A stretch of 13,398 bases of DNA from CAZMGT01 sp964565895 (GCA_964565895.1 CAZMGT010000075.1:1-13398), one strand, 5' to 3'. Shown: positions 1-8,018, counted from the stretch's first letter. Translations and numbers: made by a program. Notes: a model not told the origin generated them from the sequence alone.

Positions 1-80
1 GGCGCATCCGCCTGTGGCTCTACCGCCGGCCAAAGCAATGGGTGGAGTGGGACGATGTGCGGCTTACGCGTGTGCGCTAA
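1..80 (+). CDS. C-terminal end of an exported or carbohydrate-binding protein (partial)
   Basis: An open frame enters from the left edge (first complete codon at 3) and stops at TAA 78-80, giving about 25 residues ending WVEWDDVRLTRVR. A final strand of the form W-x-D-D-V-R-L followed by a short basic tail is common at the end of jelly-roll carbohydrate-binding or concanavalin-like domains in glycan-active enzymes, so this is probably the end of such a protein. This is inferred from a very short stretch. The gene is convergent with the sulfatase, with about 20 bases between the two stop codons, so no separate terminator fits. A role in polysaccharide use would match the sulfatase beside it, but nothing catalytic is visible. 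Confidence 0.55.
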   Translation, partial: RIRLWLYRRPKQWVEWDDVRLTRVR

Positions 81-100
81 GGCCGCGGCAGCGAGCCCGC

Positions 101-1570
101 TCAGTTGCTCTCTTTGGCCCCCGGCGGTGAGTAGGGCTTCCAGTTTGCGCCGCGGGGCTGGCGGGTTGTCGCTTTAAGCTCCGTTGCTATGCCTTCGTCC
201 CCCTGCTCGGCCATCCACTGCTCAAGGCGCGTTCTCAGCTCTGCCTTAACTTGGGCATAGCGCGCGTCGTCGGCAAGGTTGCGCAGCTCGAACGGATCGT
301 TAAGCACATCGTAGAGCTCCTCTTCCGGCCGGTGCTGATATGCGCGGACGATGCGCGCGGCCTTCTCGTCGCGCTCGGCGAGCTTGCGCCAAACCGCAAA
401 TAGCCCCTGCGGGTTTGTGGACTCGACGTTGTAAAACGTCGCCTCGTGGTTTAGGTTCCAGATATACTTAAACCGCGCGGAGCGGATGGAACGAATGGGA
501 TAGCAGGCAGAGCCGTTGATGATCCCCCTCGTCGTCTGCACGCCATAGACGTAGTCGCGGTGCGCCGTTTTCTCGCCGAGAAGCACGCCGAGGAAGCTCT
601 TGCCGTCGAACCCTTTCCTGCCCTTTGCGTCGGGTCGGCCGGTGTCTACGCGCGCTGGGTCCGCCCCCGCGGCCTCGAGCAGCGTGGGGAGGACGTCGAC
701 ATATTGCGCGAGGGCTCTCGTGCGCGTGTTGGGCTTGACCGCCGCGGGCCAGCGCACGATAAACGTCGCTCTCAGCCCACTGTCGTAGCACGTCCATTTG
801 CCCTGCGAGGGGAACTGCGCGCCCTGCTCGCTGGTAAAGATGACCATGGTGTTGTCGGCCTGGGCGGAGTCGTCCACAACTTTGAGGCAGTTGCCAACTT
901 GGCCGTCGAGGTAGGTTATCTCGGCATAATACCGCGCGAGGTCTTCGCGCGTCTCGGGGCAGTCCACGAGATACGGGGGAACGATTAGCCGCGCGAGATC
1001 GTAGGCCGAAGGGTCGCCCTTGTCCCAGGGCTTGTGCGGCTGGTGCGAGGCGACGATAAGGCAGTAGGGCTCGCTTTTGCTGCGGTTTATGAAGCGCGCA
1101 ATGGCTGGCACGTCGTCCGCGCCCGCGCGGGATTTTGCCACGATCTCAAATGGGAACGACTCGCGCGGGCCGAAGTGCTGCTTGCCCGCGATGCCCACGC
1201 GATAGCCGAGCTCTTTGAGATAGATGGGCAAGCCGCGCACGCCGGGGTAGACGTGGCTGTGGTTTGGGTAGGCGCCGTTGCGCACGGGGTAGAGCCCCGT
1301 GTAAAGCTGCTGGCGCGAGGGCGCGCACATTGCCGTGGAGGTGAACATTAGGTCGAAGCACAGCCCCTCGCGCGCCAGCCGCGCCAGGTTTGGCGTGTGC
1401 ACATCAGGGTTGCCGTATGGCTCGCAGTCCTTCCACGTCAGGTCGTCGGCGATCACGAGAAGAATGTTGGGGCGCTTAGGCTCGGCGGCGTGCGCCCGCG
1501 CGGCGATGCGCGCTAGGGCGAGGGCGGCCAGCCCAGCGCTTGCTTTTCCCAAAAACTCCCTGCGGTTCAT
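101..1570 (-). CDS. Tat-exported sulfatase, heparan N-sulfatase (SGSH)-like
   Basis: A type I sulfatase of 489 residues that should hydrolyse sulfate from a sulfated glycan outside the cytoplasm. It opens MNRREFLGKASAGLAALALA, a Tat-type signal (RR then a hydrophobic run, cleavage near A28). Metal ligands D42-D43 follow in the LLVIADD strand. C82-A-P-S-R86 is the C-x-P-S-R motif whose Cys is converted to formylglycine. K130 and H132 (GKQHFG), H176 and H179 (SHQPH) and K258 complete the active-site set. The order GKQHFGP, a C-terminal EEELYDVLNDPFE and the trailing region resemble mammalian SGSH and its bacterial relatives. The usual second metal motif D-N/H-G is E248-Q249-G250. The frame is open upstream to 1744, but GAGGAGG at 1576-1582, five bases before the ATG, and the Tat signal fix the start at 1570. 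Substrate is inferred by resemblance only. A maturase is needed; none is certain here. Confidence 0.93.
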   Translation of the reverse strand: MNRREFLGKASAGLAALALARIAARAHAAEPKRPNILLVIADDLTWKDCEPYGNPDVHTPNLARLAREGLCFDLMFTSTAMCAPSRQQLYTGLYPVRNGAYPNHSHVYPGVRGLPIYLKELGYRVGIAGKQHFGPRESFPFEIVAKSRAGADDVPAIARFINRSKSEPYCLIVASHQPHKPWDKGDPSAYDLARLIVPPYLVDCPETREDLARYYAEITYLDGQVGNCLKVVDDSAQADNTMVIFTSEQGAQFPSQGKWTCYDSGLRATFIVRWPAAVKPNTRTRALAQYVDVLPTLLEAAGADPARVDTGRPDAKGRKGFDGKSFLGVLLGEKTAHRDYVYGVQTTRGIINGSACYPIRSIRSARFKYIWNLNHEATFYNVESTNPQGLFAVWRKLAERDEKAARIVRAYQHRPEEELYDVLNDPFELRNLADDARYAQVKAELRTRLEQWMAEQGDEGIATELKATTRQPRGANWKPYSPPGAKESN

Positions 1571-1679
1571 CGCTGCCTCCTCGCTTGTGCTGAGGATGAG
1601 CTCCTTTTCCCTAATTCTCGCGCGGCGCCCACTGGCCTGCAAGTGGGCAGATGAGTTGCGGCGCCAGAGCAAAGCGGGT

Positions 1680-1708
1680 TTGACGGGGTCCAAAGAGCTG
1701 GAGGTGAT
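1680..1708 (+). promoter_or_regulatory. Weak candidate sigma70-type promoter for the propeller gene
   Basis: In the 190-base divergent gap between the sulfatase and the propeller gene, TTGACG (1680-1685) lies 17 bases before GGTGAT (1703-1708). The -35 matches consensus at five of six positions and the -10 at only three. It would start transcription about 45 bases before the ATG at 1763. No comparable pair was found for the sulfatase. Chance occurrence is quite possible. Confidence 0.22.
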
Positions 1709-1762
1709 CGGCGCGCATTGCCGAAGCACACCAGAGGAAGACAACCGGCGAAGGTGAGTGCG

Positions 1763-4700
1763 ATGTTTGCAACACGCAAGCGAAGCTTTCTTGTTTCCCT
1801 GGTGTTGGTTGGCGTGGCGCTTTTCGCAGCGTGCTTATGGGCACTGGGCGCGGCCCGCAGCGCGGCGCAGGCAAGCTATGAGAGCCTCGCCCGTGAGATT
1901 ATCGCAGCGACCGGCGTGCAGGGCGGGCTGGTCGTCCACCTGGGCTGCGGCGACGGCCGGCTTAGCGCGGCGCTCGGCGCGTGCGAGCGCTATCTCGTCC
2001 ACGGGCTGGCGCGCGACCCGGAGAGCGTGCGCCGGGCGCGGGAGTATATTCGCGCGCGCGGGCTTTATGGCAGGGTCTCCGTGGAGCAGTGGGACGGCGA
2101 GGCGCTGCCCTATGTGGACAACCTGGTTAACCTGGTTGTTGCCGAGGACCTGGGGCGCGTGCCCATGGCCGAGGTGCTGCGCGTGCTGGCTCCCGGAGGG
2201 GTGGCCTATGTAAAGCAGGGCGCGGGCTGGAAAAAGACGACCAAGCCCTGGCCCAAGGAGATCGACCAATGGACGCACTTTCTCCACGACGCGACGAACA
2301 ACGCCGTGGCCAACGACACGCGCGTCGCCCCGCCGAAATATATGCAGTGGGTGGCCGAGCCCCTGTATTGCCGAAGCCACGAGATCGACTCAAGCGTAAT
2401 GGCCGTTGTCTCGGCGCGGGGGAGGCTGTTTTACATTCTCGACGAGGGCCTGCCCGGGATAACCGATCAGCGGCTGCCCGCGAAGTGGGCCGTTGTTGCG
2501 CGGGATGGCTTTTCCGGCGTGTTGCTCTGGAAGCGCCCGCTGCGGCACTGGAGCTGGCGCGAGTGGAAGCGCGACGAGCTGGAGGGCAAGGACTGGACGA
2601 AGATTCGCGGCCAGCGGACAAGGTTCCCCTCGACACTTGCCCGCCGGCTGGTTGCCGTGGGCGATAAGGTCTACGTTACCCTGGGCTATGTCGCTCCGCT
2701 GTCCGTGCTCGACGCGGCGACGGGCAAGACGCTGTTTGTCTGCGAGGGGACGAAGGGGACGGACGAGATCGCCTGCGCCGAGGGGATCGTTGTCGTGCGG
2801 ATAAAGAACTTTGCCGCGGAGAAACAAAAGCGGCGCACGGGCAAGGCGAGCGGCGAGGAAGTCGTCGCCCTGGATGCCGAGACGGGCCAGGAGCTGTGGC
2901 GCACGCAGACGCCTCAGCTCGTCCCGCTGACCCTCGCTTTGGCCGATGGCGGCGTGTTCTTCTGCGCTGGCGGAAACGTCGTTCGGCTGAATGCGAACAC
3001 GGGCGCCGAGCAGTGGCGCACCCCTGTGGAGAAGGCGATCGGCAGCGTGCGCAACCTCGTCGTGCAAGACGGCGCGGTTGTTCTGCTCGGGGCAAAGGGC
3101 ATGCAGTCCGTCTCGGCAAGCTCGGGGAAGACCCTGTGGGTCAAGAGCGTTAGCGCACCGCGCGGGTCGATTTCCGTAGACCTGTTCGTTATCGACGGCA
3201 TGGCTTGGCATGGCGTGCCCACGCCGGGGTTTGCCCCGAAGATCGCAGACACGCGGCCGGGAAAAAACTACACCGGCGCGCACATGGTGGGCTACGACGT
3301 GATCTCCGGCGAGGAGAAGAAGGTTGTCGATGTGCCGAACATTATCAGCCCGGGGCACCATTTCCGCTGCTATCGGAGCAAGGCCACGGTGCGCTACATT
3401 TTGTGGCCCAAGCGCGGGGTGGAGTTCATCGACCTTGAGGGCAACGACCACATGCGGCACGACTGGCTGCGCGCGCCCTGCCGCTATGGGGTGCTGCCGT
3501 GCAACGGCCTGCTCTATGTCCCGCCGCACCAGTGCTTCTGCTACCCTGGGGTAAAGATCGCCGGGTTTAACGCGCTCGCCGGCGCGGGACAGGGGCGAGA
3601 GGGGCAGAAGCCGGAGCCCGTCGCCCAGCGCCTGGTGCGCGGGCCGGCCTATGGGGCGGTCGGCCCGCGGCCGGCGCCGGAGGAATGGCCGACGTATCGC
3701 CACGATGCCCTGCGCAGCGGAGCGGCCTCGTGTGCCCTGTCGCCGGATGTTGACCGCCGCTGGGAGGTGAGCCTCGGGGGCAAGCTAACGCAGCCCGTTA
3801 TTGCCGCGGGCAAGGTGTTCCTCGCCTCGGTGGACAGCCACACGCTATATGCCCTCGACGCCTCCTCGGGGAGGATGCTCTGGAGCTATGTCGCCGGCGG
3901 GCGGATAGATTCTCCGCCGACGTACTACCGCGGGCTTTTGCTCTTCGGCAGCGCCGACGGCTGGGTATATTGCCTGCGCGCGAGCGACGGCGCGCTGTGT
4001 TGGCGGTTCCGCGCGGCGCCGCTAGAGCGGAGGGTCGTCGCGTTTGGCCAGGTGGAGTCGGCCTGGCCGGTGCATGGGAGCGTGCTCGTCAAGGACGGGG
4101 TGGCCTATTGCGCGGCCGGCCGCTCGTCGTACCTCGATGGCGGGATTTACCTCTACGGGCTAGACCCGCGCAGCGGGCGCGTGCTCTGTCAGACGGTGCT
4201 CGAGGGGCCGTATCCGGACCTTTCCAAAGACGTTGGCCGGCCGTTTGACATGGAGGGCACATTTGCCGACGTGTTGGTTACCGACGGGCAGTTCCTCTAC
4301 ATGCAGCAGGTAATGCTGGACAGCAAGCTCAACGTACGCGAGGCCCCGCGGATTACGAACATGGGCGACCGGAAGGTGGGGCGGCACATTTTCTCCACGG
4401 CGGGGTTTTTGGACGATACGTGGTGGAACCGCACGTTTTGGATGTATTCCGAGCGCTGGCCGGGCTACTACATTGCCAACCAGGCGCCCAAGGCGGGCCA
4501 GCTTTTGGTGTTCGACGATACGACGACATATGGGGTAAAGGTCTACACGCGGCGGAACGTGCACAGCCCGATGTTCTTCCCCGCGACCGACGGCTATCTC
4601 CTGTTTGCCGACGACAACGACAACGAACCCGCCCTGGTGGACGCGAGCGGCAAGCCTAAGCCGGTAAAGTGGTTGCCCTACGAGTATTTCCTGAGCAGCA

Positions 4701-5050
4701 AGGGCAAGGCGTATATCACCACGCCCAGCGTGGATTGGGACAAGGGCGTGGGGTTTGTGCGCACGCGGCCGCCGAAGTGGATGGTTTGGGCGCCGCTGCG
4801 CGCGCGGGCGATGGTCGTCGCGGGGCAGACGCTATTCGTCGCCGGGCCGCCCGATGTGCTCGACCCGCGCGACCCGCTCGGCGCGTTCGAGGGGCGCAAG
4901 GGCGGAATGATGTGGGCGCTGTCTACGAAGGACGGGAGCAAGCTTGGGGAATACCGGCTGACCTCGCCGCCGGTGTTCGATGGGCTGGTCGCCGCGCGGG
5001 GGAGGCTCTATTTGTGCACGCGCGACGGCCGGCTGCTGTGCTTCGGCTAG
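1763..5050 (+). CDS. Exported methyltransferase-like / PQQ-type beta-propeller fusion protein
   Basis: A 1,095-residue protein. Residues 9-29 form a hydrophobic signal or anchor after the basic MFATRKR. Residues about 36-155 match a class I SAM methyltransferase: motif I VVHLGCGDGRL (57-67), an acidic position in LARDPESV, and the later VLRVLAPGGVAYV strand. A conserved-looking linker (DQWTHFLHDATNNAV, about 168-182) leads to a first propeller, with repeats such as VVALDAETGQELWRT and VVRLNANTGAEQWRT. A second propeller begins near E640-E641-W642, with YALDASSGRMLWSY and VYCLRASDGALCWRF. These YALDxxTGxxLW strands are PQQ/BamB-type repeats. PQQ binding and methyl transfer are both unproven; an exported domain would have no SAM supply, so the N-terminal domain is probably structural or ligand-binding. 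The frame is open to a TTG at 1718, but AAGGTGA seven bases before ATG 1763 supports the later start. Proteins of this layout are known to me from planctomycetes as uncharacterised. Confidence 0.88.
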   Translation: MFATRKRSFLVSLVLVGVALFAACLWALGAARSAAQASYESLAREIIAATGVQGGLVVHLGCGDGRLSAALGACERYLVHGLARDPESVRRAREYIRARGLYGRVSVEQWDGEALPYVDNLVNLVVAEDLGRVPMAEVLRVLAPGGVAYVKQGAGWKKTTKPWPKEIDQWTHFLHDATNNAVANDTRVAPPKYMQWVAEPLYCRSHEIDSSVMAVVSARGRLFYILDEGLPGITDQRLPAKWAVVARDGFSGVLLWKRPLRHWSWREWKRDELEGKDWTKIRGQRTRFPSTLARRLVAVGDKVYVTLGYVAPLSVLDAATGKTLFVCEGTKGTDEIACAEGIVVVRIKNFAAEKQKRRTGKASGEEVVALDAETGQELWRTQTPQLVPLTLALADGGVFFCAGGNVVRLNANTGAEQWRTPVEKAIGSVRNLVVQDGAVVLLGAKGMQSVSASSGKTLWVKSVSAPRGSISVDLFVIDGMAWHGVPTPGFAPKIADTRPGKNYTGAHMVGYDVISGEEKKVVDVPNIISPGHHFRCYRSKATVRYILWPKRGVEFIDLEGNDHMRHDWLRAPCRYGVLPCNGLLYVPPHQCFCYPGVKIAGFNALAGAGQGREGQKPEPVAQRLVRGPAYGAVGPRPAPEEWPTYRHDALRSGAASCALSPDVDRRWEVSLGGKLTQPVIAAGKVFLASVDSHTLYALDASSGRMLWSYVAGGRIDSPPTYYRGLLLFGSADGWVYCLRASDGALCWRFRAAPLERRVVAFGQVESAWPVHGSVLVKDGVAYCAAGRSSYLDGGIYLYGLDPRSGRVLCQTVLEGPYPDLSKDVGRPFDMEGTFADVLVTDGQFLYMQQVMLDSKLNVREAPRITNMGDRKVGRHIFSTAGFLDDTWWNRTFWMYSERWPGYYIANQAPKAGQLLVFDDTTTYGVKVYTRRNVHSPMFFPATDGYLLFADDNDNEPALVDASGKPKPVKWLPYEYFLSSKGKAYITTPSVDWDKGVGFVRTRPPKWMVWAPLRARAMVVAGQTLFVAGPPDVLDPRDPLGAFEGRKGGMMWALSTKDGSKLGEYRLTSPPVFDGLVAARGRLYLCTRDGRLLCFG

Positions 5051-5141
5051 GGCCGCGCGCGGGAGAAGCTGGAGCTGGTGCTGTGCTGTGAGGGCGCATC
5101 TGTGCTGCGACAATCAAGCGGCTGCCGCGAGGTGGCTTTTA

Positions 5142-5174
5142 GCGTGGGCGGTCGCCCATACGCGCGGCTTTTTT
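5142..5174 (+). terminator. Possible terminator after the propeller gene
   Basis: GGGC (5146-5149) pairs with GCCC (5154-5157) around a four-base loop. The stem extends by GCGT (5142-5145) with ACGC (5160-5163) across a two-base bulge. Five bases later a run of six T begins (5169-5174). It lies 92 bases after the stop of the propeller gene and before the convergent TPR remnant. The bulge and the gap before the T-run make it imperfect. Confidence 0.4.
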
Positions 5175-5216
5175 GAGGAAAGCGAAAAGCGCGGGCAACG
5201 TGTTCCGGCTGGCCTA

Positions 5217-5663
5217 TCATTGCCCGCTGTCGCTAACATGCCCCTCGGCGCGCAGCGTCTCTAGCGCCCCGCGCGCATCGGCAAAGTCCAAGGCGGCGGC
5301 TTGCGCGAACGCCTCGCGCGCCTCGGAGTAGCTCTCCAGGCAATATAGCGCGACCTCCTTGTTGTGCCAACCCTCGGCGAAGTTGCGGTCTAAAGCCGTG
5401 GCGCGCTCCAAGCAGGCGAGCGCCTCGGGATATTGCTCGAGCTCGATAAGCAGGGCCCCCTTGTCGCTCCACAGCTCGGCGTCGTTGGGGCAAAGGGCAA
5501 GCGCGCGGTCGTAGCAGGCGAGCGCTTGTTCGGGCTGGCCGCTTTCGTCAAGGGTAAGGGCTTTGTTGTTCCGAGCGTCGGCGTTGTCCGGCTCGAGGCT
5601 CAGGGCGCGATCGTAGCAGGGCAGGGCCTCGGCATGGCGCCCGGCGCTGCGCAGGGCGGTCGA
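5217..5663 (-). pseudogene. TPR-repeat protein, 5'-truncated remnant
   Basis: The minus strand encodes three full 34-residue tetratricopeptide repeats and the end of an earlier one. Repeats begin at HAEALPCYDRALSLEPDN, PEQALACYDRALALCPND and YPEALACLERATALDRNF, with a degenerate last helix pair (YSEAREAFAQAAALDF) before the TGA at 5217-5219. The first helix of the leading repeat is cut: only STALRSAGR remains, preceded by Pro/Arg/Ala-rich sequence with no TPR character. Between the repeats and about 5800 the frame has no ATG, GTG or TTG codon; the first such in-frame codon is a TTG inside the third repeat. The frame stays open beyond 5800 only because it runs antisense to the VWA gene. The simplest reading is a gene that lost its 5' part. 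Start from a CTG codon (in TALRS), or a frameshift from sequencing, are alternatives. TPRs bind proteins; no partner can be named. Positions 5664-5798 hold no gene that I can support. Confidence 0.6.
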
Positions 5664-5798
5664 GGGGCGTGCTCGGGGGTTGGCGGTTAAAGGGCCTGCG
5701 CGAAAAGCGCGTTGGCCAGCGAGACGCGGGAAGGCAGCGGGGCGGCCGTGGAGAAGTGAACTAGCGACAGCGGCTGCGTCGAGCGGCGGGGAGGAGCG

Positions 5799-7640
5799 AT
5801 GCAGCTTATCAACCCTGTGGGCCTGGCGCTGCTGCTTGCGCTTGTGCCCATTGTGTTGCTGTATTTGCTCAAGCTTCGGCGCAAGGAGCGCGTGGTCTCC
5901 TCGGTGCTCCTGTGGGAGCGGATGATTCGCGACGTTCAGGCGAACGCTCCGCTGCAGAGGCTGCGCTTTAACGTGCTGCTTGTCCTGCAGGCGCTGGTTG
6001 TTGCCGGCGCGGCGCTGGCGCTTGCCCGGCCCTATGTGCAGGAGCAGCGGCTGAGCGGGCAAAGCTTAGTGGTCATCCTCGACGCCTCGCTCTCCATGCA
6101 AGCGCGCGATGTGCGGCCCTCGCGGTTTGAGGCGGCGCGGCGCGAGGCGCTGCGGCTGGTTAACCGCCTGGCGCGGGGGAGCGAGATGATGGTCGTCGAG
6201 GCCGGGCCGCAAGTGCGCCTGCGCTGCGGGTTTACGGCAAACAAGGGCGTCCTGCGCCGGGCGATCGCTAGCTGCCGGCCCAGCGACGGCTCGTGCGACC
6301 TGCGCGAGGCGGTTGTTCTGGCGCTCTCTCTCGCCGAGAAAAAGCGCGCCACGCAGTTTGTTGTGCTCAGCGACGGCGCGTTTTCGCCGATAGAGGACCT
6401 GCGCCTACCACGGGATTTCTCCGTGAGCTTCGTTAAGTTCGGCAGGCGGGGCAACAATGTGGCGATCACCGGGCTAGACGTGCGCCGAGCAGTTGGCGGC
6501 GGGGCCGAGGTGTTCGTTGCCCTAGACAATTTCTCGCCCGCCGCCGTCTCCTGTGCGCTGGAGATTTACGAGAACGAAAACCTCGTTAAGGCAAAGCGCA
6601 TTTCGCTTGCCCCGCGCGCGCGCAAGGCTTTTACGCTTGCCTTGCCCGCGTTTCCCACGGGGGTTGTGCGCGCGCGGATTGATGCGCGCGACGACCTTGC
6701 CCGCGACAACGAGGCGCTTGCCGTCGTTCGCCCGCCCGCGGGGCTGAGGGTGCTGCTTGTGAGCGAGGGGAACTTTTTCCTCGAGCGCGCCCTGGCTGTC
6801 GTTCCCGACGTGCAGCTTAGCCGCGTCGCCCCGGAAAGCTATAGCGCGCGCGAGGGCGAGAGGTTTGACGTGGTCGTCTTCGACGGGTGGTGTCCGGAGC
6901 GGCTGGGGCGGGGGAGGTTTTTGCTTTTCGGCTGCTGCCCCGCGGACGGGCCGGCGGACATTATCGGCGTGGAGGAGCAGCCGCAGATTTTGGACTGGGA
7001 GCGCGAGGGCCGCCTGCTGCGCTATGTCTACCTGGGCTTTCCGCAGGTGCTCGTCGCCCGGGCGCAAGTGGGGCGGCCGCGGGCGTGGGCGCGCACGCTC
7101 GCGGAGACGGCGCGGGGGGCGGTCATCGCCCTGGGCCAGCGCCGGGAGCAGCGCGCGCTGTGGGTGGGGTTTAGGGTGCTGGACTCTAACCTGCCCCTGC
7201 GCGCGAGCTTTCCGATTATGGTGGCGAACTTCGTCTCGTGGCTGGCCGAGGGCGCGGGGCCAGCCGCTGCGCAACGGACCCCTGTGGGCCAGCCCCTGCG
7301 CATCGCCCTCCCCCCGGAGGTGAAGGAGGTATGCATTTCCGGGCCGAACGAGCAAGTGTGGCGCATTGCCGTGCGCGAGCGGCCGCTGCTTTTCGGCGAG
7401 ACGCTGCGCCAGGGAATTTACCGCGTGCGCGCGCCGGGCGTGGATGAGCTTTATGCCGTGGGGATCGTCGAGCGCGAGGAGTGTGACATTGCGCCGCGCT
7501 CGGAAATTAGGCTGGGGACAGGCGCACGGGCGGTGCGCGCGGGCCCGCTGCGCGCGAACCGCGAGCTGTGGCGCTGGTTTGTGGGGTTGGCCTTGGCGCT
7601 GCTTGTCGTAGAGTGGTGGGTATATCACCAGCGGCCCTAG
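5799..7640 (+). CDS. BatA-like membrane protein with VWA domain
   Basis: A 613-residue protein of the aerotolerance-regulator (BatA N-terminal) plus von Willebrand factor A type. MQLINPVGLALLLALVPIVLL is the typical N-terminal transmembrane hairpin start (segments about 6-24 and 57-77, with the motif KLRRKERVVSSVLLW between). The VWA domain runs from about 88 to 245 and keeps the metal-site residues D95-x-S97-x-S99 and a later LSDG (D192), so metal-dependent protein binding is plausible. Residues about 300-480 resemble the glutamine-amidotransferase-like fold often found in this family, ending in DSNLPLRASFPIMVANFVSWL-type sequence; no amidotransferase Cys-His pair is evident. A last membrane segment (about 593-609) precedes the C-terminus. 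GGGGAGG at 5788-5794 precedes the ATG. The usual MoxR ATPase and DUF58 partners are not within the window. Twenty bases separate it from the next gene, so they are probably co-transcribed. Role unknown, likely envelope-associated. Confidence 0.87.
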   Translation: MQLINPVGLALLLALVPIVLLYLLKLRRKERVVSSVLLWERMIRDVQANAPLQRLRFNVLLVLQALVVAGAALALARPYVQEQRLSGQSLVVILDASLSMQARDVRPSRFEAARREALRLVNRLARGSEMMVVEAGPQVRLRCGFTANKGVLRRAIASCRPSDGSCDLREAVVLALSLAEKKRATQFVVLSDGAFSPIEDLRLPRDFSVSFVKFGRRGNNVAITGLDVRRAVGGGAEVFVALDNFSPAAVSCALEIYENENLVKAKRISLAPRARKAFTLALPAFPTGVVRARIDARDDLARDNEALAVVRPPAGLRVLLVSEGNFFLERALAVVPDVQLSRVAPESYSAREGERFDVVVFDGWCPERLGRGRFLLFGCCPADGPADIIGVEEQPQILDWEREGRLLRYVYLGFPQVLVARAQVGRPRAWARTLAETARGAVIALGQRREQRALWVGFRVLDSNLPLRASFPIMVANFVSWLAEGAGPAAAQRTPVGQPLRIALPPEVKEVCISGPNEQVWRIAVRERPLLFGETLRQGIYRVRAPGVDELYAVGIVEREECDIAPRSEIRLGTGARAVRAGPLRANRELWRWFVGLALALLVVEWWVYHQRP

Positions 7641-7660
7641 GGGCGCGGAGGAGAGGGAAG

Positions 7661-7984
7661 ATGGACCGGCGGCCGTTTGGTCATCTGCGCGAGGTGGTTA
7701 ATCTTACCCCGCTGGACTATACCCTGCTGTTGGTGATGGTCGCCCTGCTCGTGGCCATTCGCTTTGGCGAGCAAATTGGCATCCATCCCGCGTTCTTCGC
7801 GTTCTGGGGCGCGGTGGCGTTTACCCTGGTCGTGCTAAACATCCTCAACCGGCTGGTGGGCGAGGTGGGGCGGCTGCGCGAGCGCATTCGCACACTGGAA
7901 AACGCCGTGGAGCGGCTGCAAGACGAACTGGAGCGCGAGCGGCGCTATCGCGGGCTAGCGGACCTAACCCGCCGCGACAACTGA
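7661..7984 (+). CDS. Small membrane protein with C-terminal coiled coil
   Basis: A 107-residue protein I cannot assign to a named family. It has a short basic N-terminus, two hydrophobic segments (about 20-34 and 42-62) separated by a polar GEQIGIHP turn, and then a charged heptad-like helix (about 63-97, NRLVGEVGRLRERIRTLENA and onward) typical of a coiled coil. With two membrane spans the coiled coil is probably cytoplasmic and could mediate self-assembly or dock the VWA protein. GGAGGAG at 7647-7653, seven bases before the ATG at 7661, fixes the start; the frame is open further upstream inside the VWA gene. The 20-base gap to the VWA gene and the shared terminator downstream suggest one operon. 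Function is inferred from context only. Confidence 0.78.
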   Translation: MDRRPFGHLREVVNLTPLDYTLLLVMVALLVAIRFGEQIGIHPAFFAFWGAVAFTLVVLNILNRLVGEVGRLRERIRTLENAVERLQDELERERRYRGLADLTRRDN

Positions 7985-7986
7985 CT

Positions 7987-8010
7987 TCCCTCGCCGCGGC
8001 GGGGAGTTTT
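7987..8010 (+). terminator. Probable intrinsic terminator of the VWA operon
   Basis: Directly after the stop of the coiled-coil gene, CCCTCGC (7988-7994) can pair with GCGGGG (7999-8004, one T-G wobble) around a CGCG loop, followed by AG and TTTT (8007-8010). It sits in the 34-base gap between convergent genes. The T-run is only four long and on the plus side, so it would act mainly on plus-strand transcripts. Confidence 0.5.
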
Positions 8011-8018
8011 CGCCCAGG

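Noticed and set aside
1571..1744. Upstream extension of the sulfatase by 58 residues
   Set aside because: The Tat signal begins at MNRREFLG and is preceded by GAGGAGG with ideal spacing; the extension has no protein-like character and overlaps the divergent leader.
1820..1840. Lipoprotein signal in the propeller protein (LFAAC)
   Set aside because: Phe at the -3 position does not fit the usual lipobox; a plain signal peptide or anchor is more likely.
2269..2667. Small plus-strand frames inside the large genes as overlapping genes
   Set aside because: All such frames share the Arg/Ala/Gly bias of out-of-frame reading in G+C-rich DNA and lack ribosome sites or motifs.
2390..3703. 437-residue open frame on the minus strand
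   Set aside because: Antisense to the propeller gene, rich in Arg/Pro/Ala/His as expected for a shadow in G+C-rich DNA; no motif or ribosome site.
5664..6062. Extension of the TPR frame to an ATG at 6062, giving 281 residues
   Set aside because: The added part is antisense to the N-terminus of the VWA gene, has low-complexity His/Arg/Gln-rich sequence and no TPR or signal character.
6522..7628. 368-residue open frame on the minus strand
   Set aside because: Antisense shadow of the VWA gene with repetitive His/Arg/Pro/Gln composition.
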